64,000 nt of DNA from Babylonia areolata (taxonomy: Eukaryota > Mollusca > Gastropoda > Neogastropoda > Buccinidae): NCBI RefSeq assembly GCF_041734735.1, contig NC_134896.1, forward strand, positions 37,660,039 through 37,724,038, read 5' to 3'. This document shows, piece by piece, positions 57,366 to 64,000 of the stretch (the first letter of the stretch is position 1; each line of letters opens with the position of its first letter). The translations under genes and the position numbers were made by a program. The notes beneath the pieces were generated by a model, which saw only the letters and a list, made by a program, of their open reading frames with translations, did no database searches and was not told the DNA's origin.

Positions 57366-57739
57366 TGTCCTTTTGGTGTGTGTGTGTGTGTGTGTAGCTT
57401 GGAAGATTCAAAATCATTTTCAAAGCAGCTTCAGAAGTTCATGTGAACATCATGTTTAATGTAGATAGAATGAAAACACATGCACATAGATGTACATACA
57501 TGGACACATGCACACACATGCATGCACACACACACATATTTTGACACAGGTTTATAAAGTGAAATAGTGTTAACTGGGAAAAAGATGGAGACAGAAAATT
57601 TTCATGAGAAAGAATACTTTAGCAAGTATAACTCTTGAGAAGTATGTTATTCAGTGAATGGCCATGATTTAATAACATAAGCACTGTACTTGTAGAGAAG
57701 GAAATGCTTCACATTCTATACTATTTTCACATTGCTGTG

Positions 57740-58415
57740 CTTAGGCAGTGCAGTACTTGTTTGATGAGCATAGAGTTCTTCAGACCTTTGTTGACAGCAA
57801 CACTGCATTCTTTGTTCAGTAAACAACAGCACTACATTCTTGTACAGTAAACAATAGCACTGCATTCTTGTACTGTAAACAGCACCACATTGTTGAACTG
57901 GTGTGTGTGTGAGCGCAGGCAGTGCTGCAATATTGTTGTTCCTTTTGAGAATTAGGGCGCAGTGTTGTGTTGTGTATGTACCTGTATGAATCTGGGAACA
58001 GTGCATTGCTTTACTTGTGAGAGTGTAGCAACATAACTTTGCTGTCCCAGCATAAAGTCAGGGTGCAGTGCAGTGCTGTATATCTGTGTAGATCAGGGTA
58101 CAGGGCAGTGCTATTTCTGTGTGAAAACAGGAACAGTGGATTCCTATACCAGTGCAAATCAGGGTGCATGGCAGCGCCATACATATTTGAATGTGGGTAC
58201 ACTGCAGTGCGATACCTGTATAAATCAGGGTACAGTACAGTACTACTATACATACATTTGTGAATGGGTACAGTGTAGTGCTATACCAGTGTGAATGTGG
58301 TACAGTACAGTGCTATGTATTCCTTTGTGATAGTGGGATCAGTGCAGTGCGATACGTGAGTGAATGTGGGTATAGTGCTATAGTTTACCTGTGTGAATGT
58401 GGATACAGAACAGTG

Positions 58416-58471
<56 letters not shown>

Positions 58472-58625
58472 GTATGTGTGAAAGTGGGTTCAGTACAGTG
58501 CTATACCTGTGTAAATGTGGGTACAGTGCTGTAGTGCACCTGTGTGAATGTGGGTACAGTGCAGTGCTATACCTGTGTGAATGTGATTACAGTGCAGTGC
58601 TGTACCTGTGTACTATGTGAATGTA
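57740..58625 (+). repeat. About 33-bp minisatellite, degenerate
   Basis: Units of gtgaatgtgggtacagtgca plus gtgctatacctgt run from about 58040 to 58625, with an older related part (57780-57890, agcactgcattcttgtacag). A (CA)n(TA)n tract interrupts it at 58420-58470. Confidence 0.88.
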
Positions 58626-58885
58626 TGGGTGTTTTGATATTGGTGTCTGTATTTGCCAGGGCCAGTCCACATGGCCTTTTCCGCAGGAAGTTGAATGCAT
58701 GAAGGTGGGGAAGAGCAAAATGACAAAAGTGTAACACGGGGGAAGAGCAAAATGACAAAAGTTTAATGTCAAGCGGTTTTAATGACATAATGCCAGTGGA
58801 TAGCACCCCCTGTTCCTGCTGCCCTTTTCTTTCTGCTGCTGTGGCCACTTTGACTGTCTAGCCAGTAGAGCTGACTGACTCCACC

Positions 58886-58918
<33 letters not shown>

Positions 58919-59032
58919 ACAAGCACATCACATGCACACACACACACAACACACACACACACACACATTAATGTCTAAAATCACTCAGAGTGAAAAGGTA
59001 TTAAAGGAAGAAAACATAAACACAACTCATGT

Positions 59033-59066
<34 letters not shown>

Positions 59067-60615
59067 TGTTTTTGGATATTTTAAACTCCAGTCCAGTTGG
59101 TATCCTCCTTTGATGTGTTATAATTGATGTTGTTATTTATATATACATTGTTGTAGGTTAATACTTGTTGATATGCATATACATATTCTCCTTCCCATGA
59201 CACCTCATTCAATACACACCACAATCTCTTTAGACCTTTTTCTTACAATATACTATTCCTCTGATACATAACATGAATACTTTTTTTACACTAATATTCA
59301 CATGCATTCCTTTTCCTTATCCACTTATTTACTCCTTTCCGTCTAAAAACACTTATAGTGAATAGACGTTAAACTGAAGATAAAACAGACACAAACAATT
59401 ATGCACACACATATACAGACTTCTTTTGAAATGATTATCCACCAATCAGTTGCAGAATGTTGCAGACTGTGAGTTTTCAATATGGAGCAGATTTAAAAAG
59501 TGTGTTGATGACAGGATTTCATACCCAAAGGAAATGGGGTTTACAATTGAAATTACACAACAAAAAAGTTGGATATTTCATCATTCTATTATAGATTAGT
59601 AACTGCTCTCAAATCTTGCATAACATTGAATGCTTCAAGACAAAGTACAGATGTGCATTTACATTGACATGGCATACATTTATTACACAGTGTACCAGTA
59701 TACATGTATCACACACACACACACACACACACAGTGACATGGCATACATTTATTACACATTGTACCATTATACATGTATCTCACACACACACACACACAC
59801 AGAGTTCCCATACGCACAGGGTTAAAATTTGATTATGAATTAGCAAATTACTTTAGCATGTCTATCCTGGTTGATATGAATGAGGTGATGTCAGTTGGGT
59901 TGGATGAGTTGTTGCAATGGGTATTTGGACAGTTGTTCCTGTGAAACTCTGCATCCACCAGATCTGTGTATACCTGTCTACAGTCAAGTTAGAATTGCAA
60001 GTCCATACTGTATCTGATATGCATACTGTAATCGTGAAATCTGAATGAGGCCAGGAGCACTGTTAAACACAAAACAAAGTAACTAATTTCACTCTAAGAA
60101 CATAACTAGGGCACACATCTTTAAACCAACATAATATTCCATAACGGTCTACACAAATGACATTGAACAAGTACAGTAAATCACTAAGTGAGGGAGGGGG
60201 AAAGGGGGGAAATTTAGTCTTTGTATACACATTTAAAAAGAAGCAGCATCAAGCAGGTTCCACTGATTTACTGAGCAGCCACAACACATTCGGCAGATTT
60301 GTATTCCTGTGAAACATACAGTCTACCACCACATGTGGCCAGTCAGTCAGTCATATGTGCCCTTGTGACAAGCAGATGTTGTCAAGGTTGAGGGGGAAAT
60401 ACTTGTCAGTATTTAAGGTATTTAATGAGCTTGGAGCAAAGTGGCAGGAACAGTGGTATGCAACCAGAGAGAGAGAGAGATTAACAATAACATTCTCTCA
60501 AGGGCTCAGTATGCACACAAGTGCTACAAATGTTTGTGCATATTATGATTATTATGTAGTATTTATTTACATTAAACTTCAATTTTTCAAAAAGTTTTAA
60601 AATCATTTTAATAAT
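58626..60615. other. Intergenic, no gene recognised
   Basis: Contains (CA)n at 58889-58917, 58940-58966 and 59034-59061, a directly repeated 75-bp block with CA ends (59666-59730 and 59736-59801, gacatggcatacatttatta), and SINE-type 3' ends at 58988 and 59353. Confidence 0.5.
59340..59390 (+). mobile_element. SINE 3' terminus
   Basis: aacacttatagtgaatagac plus gttaaactgaagataaaac is the same terminus as at 13723. Upstream sequence is not recognisable. Confidence 0.55.
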
Positions 60616-60621
60616 TTTATT

Positions 60622-61187
60622 GACTCACTTGTGTAAACAAAGTGAGTCTATGTTTTAACCCAGTGTTCGGTTGTCTGTGTGTGTGTGTGTGTCTGTGGTA
60701 AACTTTAACATTGACATTTTCTCTACAAATACTTTGTCAGTTGACACCAAATTTGGCATAAAAATAGGAAAAATTCAGTTCTTTCCAGTCATCTTGATTA
60801 AAACAATATTGCACCTCTGAGATGGGCACAAAATAATAAAAAAATGAAGACTAATTATATGCAAACTGCATTTACTGTTATATTTATATTTTTTGTATTC
60901 TCTAAACTTGGCACTTTGATCTGATATTCTGACCCAACAACAAGAGCAGTCATTATTATCATTTTTTGTTCAAACAGGAACTTGTTTTTGCTAAGCATGG
61001 AAGTTTCATTTATTTTGCAAACGTTTTTGGTGCAGATAGCAAAAAAGGGAAATTACTCTGTTGTAATTAATGCTAGGGAACTTAATTTGCTTTAAACTGA
61101 TCTTTCTCATCTTGAACATTACATTTTGAAATTATACTCAATACATAAAAAGTTTGAATTTTTTTTAAAGTGTATCACAAGTGAGTC
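60622..61187. mobile_element. MITE with 12-bp perfect terminal inverted repeats
   Basis: gactcacttgtg at 60622-60633 is the exact reverse complement of cacaagtgagtc at 61176-61187. The left end also folds on itself (gactcactt against aagtgagtc at 60640-60648). The 566-bp interior is AT-rich and non-coding. A diverged relative lies at 36140-36560. The repeat may extend a little past 61187 (tgaaggccttgcctctcttg). No clear target-site duplication. Confidence 0.8.
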
Positions 61188-61209
61188 TTGAAGGCCTTGC
61201 CTCTCTTGT

Positions 61210-61710
61210 TTTACTCTATGTTGAGAGTTAATGAAACTAATAGAGCTGAATGTCCCCAGTGCCCCTCAGTTGAGAACAGCCTCCGTGACATCTCATTTTC
61301 ATGTCCATTTTCATTGGCTTTAATTATAACTCATAAAGCATCTAGTCTCTTGTTCTCTCGATCCTTTAATTATATTCCACAGGATGTTAAGTCCATAACT
61401 CCATGGTAAATTGATATTAGTTATATCTGATAATGAGTTAACTCCTTCAAGTAGTCCTTGTCTTCACTTTTATGTTTTAATCGAGTTAATTCCTACTTCT
61501 GTTATTTTTACTATTTCTAATTGTACACATATTTGTATGCCATAAGCGGCCAAGATGTGCTTGCGCGTGTGTGTGTGTGAGTTTGTGGGTTGGAGTGGGA
61601 GGATTTGTGCGTGCAGGTGTATTTGTGTGTTTTTAGTATGCATACATCATTGTATTTCGTTGTAAACACCCAGGGTGTTTGTATCATTAGATTGGGCATA
61701 CCAAATGCCC

Positions 61711-61741
<31 letters not shown>

Positions 61742-63730
61742 TTGTTCCTGTTCCTGTTTTGGATATGGGTCTACTACTTCTTTTTGCCGGAACAGGCAGT
61801 GTGTCATCTCTGAGTGTCTGCCCTTTAAACAGATGTTCACTAGTTGGAGAAGAGCCATTTGTTTGGAAGAAAGCATGGTGTGCTTCGACTGGACAGATTG
61901 AAACGAACACTCCCAGGCATTCAGAATGTATGGTTAGGGTGACACATGATCCTGTAGGCATCAGGTTCAGATGATCCTTCACCTATCTCTTGGTCCTCCT
62001 CCTATCGTGGCTCCTTCAGAGGACTGATGTTTATAGGTTGACATTTGGGTTGTGAAGATAGATGGGGTGTGAAGATAGATTGTAAAATGAAGACATTTTG
62101 GTAACAAACACAGAAAAGAGACTTACTTATTTTGGTTGCCCGAGTGAAGGAAAGATGGCTGCAAATCAAAAACCTAAAGAAGGCTGGATTTAAAAGAAGA
62201 AAAATTTTGGTTGCATTTGCAGTGCTGAATATTGGGCTGAATTTTTGGCTTTAACTTGTTAAAAAGAAGAAAAAAATATCTTTGCATGCTGCTTACAAAA
62301 TGAATATTATCTGATGAAATTAGACCAGTCTGTTCATACCCAACATTTGTAGTTGTACTGTTTTTTAAAGTAAATATTGCAAGAAACAAAACTTTCTTTC
62401 CCTGATGTGTATTTGTGTATGTTAAAAATGAGACAGATCAGCCTATGTTGGGAAAGTTGTGTACCACCACGGTTTGGTGTTGGAATGAGTCAGCGACTGA
62501 AGGGTCCCTTTATATTGTGGCACTGGTGTCAGGATATTGGGTCAGGAAGTGTCATCCACCCCTGTAACAAGAGCTTGTAGTTGTACGCTTTGTGTACATC
62601 TGACAGGGAAATAGTGAGAGGATGCAGTATGGTTATGGTCTAGCACTTTCCTTTTGTGGAGTGCAGTACATGTAATGGCTAGATCTCTGGTGATATACTA
62701 CCATGGGTTTACACAGGCTTTTTGAAGAGTCATTGAAATCCAGAAAATACGAGGTGTGGAGGGGGTGGGCCGGGGATGGAACATGAAGGAAGAAAATCCT
62801 GTTTTCTCTTCCATCTTTGTCTTAGCTTGTGCAGACAATAATGATTATTATAATAATAAACAAAAAACAACAGAACAACCAAAACAGTATACAAGTATCC
62901 TTATTCTCTTGTGTTGCTGGCTTACTTTCTGTGTGAATACATGTGTAAATTCTGTATAGTGAGGCAGTTTTGAAGGAAAAACATTACTTTTTTCTAACTC
63001 TATCTGAGTCTAAGTTATCAGGTGACTCCTGCTGTGCCTTAATCTCAGGGCAGTGTGGAGGCAAAACAAGTTTTTCCTTAATCACTGACCCAGACTGTTG
63101 ACTGTGCAGAGCGGGCAGCGCAACGGAAACATAATATCCCAAACCCCCCCCCCCCCCCCCTCCTCATGAAATCCAGAAAACAATTTGTAAAAGAAAAAAA
63201 ATCAAACCACATTGACCTCATAAATCATGATCAGTGTTCAACATCTGGCATCCACTCTACCCTTAGATCAAAGAAAGATAATCACCATCCTGCCAGCTGT
63301 ATAATGCATAGGCCATCTTTGTATTGCAGTTTTGTTTTTACTTGTGTTTAGATGTACACAAGTCTATTTTATTTAATACCCAATACTGTTATGTGTATTT
63401 CTTCTCTGTGTGTGTGTGTGTGTGTATGTGCGCACGTGCATGCGTGTCTGTGTGTGTGTGAGAGAGAGAGAAAGAGAGAGAGCCTTAATCAAACGTGATA
63501 CAGTGTCTTGCCAAATCAAAACATTACCATTTTCTTCATTTATCCCCGGTTAGGCAGTATAGAGCAGCATGCAAATGATAGGTCAGTCCACATCAGACTG
63601 CAATAAACTATGATATCTATATCACACTCTTTTAATTTTGTTGATGCAAACTTGGGATGTTTTGCTTTTGTTTGTTTGTTTGCTGCTTGCTTTTTTTTCT
63701 TCTTCTTTTTTCCTTTTTAAACATGTGCAG
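61210..63730. other. Upstream flank or first intron of beta-spectrin, no other gene
   Basis: AT-rich unique sequence with (ATT)n at 61716-61741, a C run at 63146-63161 and GT/GA tracts (63410-63482). No exon recognised. It is probably 5' intron of beta-spectrin, as its first coding exon has an acceptor upstream of the ATG. Confidence 0.45.
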
Positions 63731-63836
63731 AATTTAAACTAAAGAGACAAAAATGAGCAAGCACCCCAATGAATGTGCCTGTCACTTGTGTGTGTGTGCA
63801 GGGTTGTGTGTGTGTGACTGCCAGTGAAGCAGCACC
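63731..63836 (+). other. Beta-spectrin 5' untranslated part of first coding exon
   Basis: A long pyrimidine tract (63690-63718) precedes acatgtgcag ending at 63730, a strong splice acceptor. A weaker alternative acceptor, gtgtgcag, ends at 63801. Either way the ATG at 63837 is preceded by an untranslated leader, so a non-coding exon exists further upstream. Confidence 0.55.
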
Positions 63837-63960
63837 ATGACAGAAATAGAGTCCTACTCCAACAACGCCCTGCGCTGGGACCCCGGCCAGGATGATGACT
63901 TTGATGCTGGAAACAACTCCTCCAAGCTCTTTGAGCGCTCCCGAATCAAGGCCCTGGCTG
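63837..63960 (+). CDS. Beta-spectrin, first coding exon (N-terminus)
   Basis: From ATG at 63837 (context gcaccATGa) the exon gives 41 codons: MTEIESYSNNALRWDPGQDD then DFDAGNNSSKLFERSRIKAL and A, plus one base of the next codon before the donor gtgagt at 63961. The block RW......N.SS.LFERSRIKALAD is the diagnostic entry to the first calponin-homology domain of beta-spectrins (vertebrate: RWDVDDWDNENSSARLFERS). The trailing g fits the expected aspartate codon. Beta-spectrin crosslinks actin and pairs with alpha-spectrin beneath the plasma membrane. The actin-binding domain, spectrin repeats and possible PH domain lie beyond the window. Conventional beta and beta-heavy types cannot be fully separated from 41 residues, but the match is to the conventional type. 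Confidence 0.9.
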
Positions 63961-64000
63961 GTGAGTAATAATGTTGGTAGTAACAGCTCATCCAAGCTCT

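Overview
This is a eukaryotic nuclear window, most likely from a marine gastropod mollusc (a caenogastropod is my best guess). The support is split genes with canonical GT/AG introns, two recognisable animal genes, several tRNA-derived SINE families of a kind I associate with gastropod genomes, and a very heavy load of minisatellites and CA/CT/GT microsatellites. The host species cannot be fixed from the sequence alone.

Two protein genes can be supported, both on the + strand. The first is the 3' end of VPS39 (the Vam6/Vps39 HOPS-complex subunit): seven exons between 259 and 31313, joined without breaking frame, give the last 238 residues, including the C-terminal zinc finger and the stop codon. 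Its 5' end lies upstream of the window. The second is the first coding exon of beta-spectrin (63837-63960), whose peptide runs into the conserved entry to the actin-binding domain; the rest lies beyond 64000. About 32.5 kb between them holds no exon I can support.

Layout: 1-7203 is six short-intron VPS39 segments carrying one SINE with a perfect target-site duplication, a decayed repeat built on the exon 4 acceptor, and minisatellites. 7204-30147 is one 22.9-kb intron, most of it tandem arrays (31-, 33-, 26-, 30- and about 20- to 26-bp units, some with higher-order structure), plus a LINE remnant, SINEs and a triplicated 406-bp unit. 30148-31313 holds the last two exons, and a minisatellite runs straight on from the final codons. 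31990-63730 is intergenic: a piggyBac-like element, a MITE with terminal inverted repeats, more SINEs, LINE 3' ends and six further minisatellites, separated by AT-rich sequence without recognisable genes.

The most notable pattern is that tandem repeats begin at, or are made of, exon edges in three places: the VPS39 exon 4 acceptor, the VPS39 stop-codon exon, and the beta-spectrin first coding exon across its splice donor. This suggests coding exon borders have seeded local repeat growth in this genome. I found no rRNA, no convincing free-standing tRNA gene, no CRISPR array and no endogenous retrovirus or LTR element.
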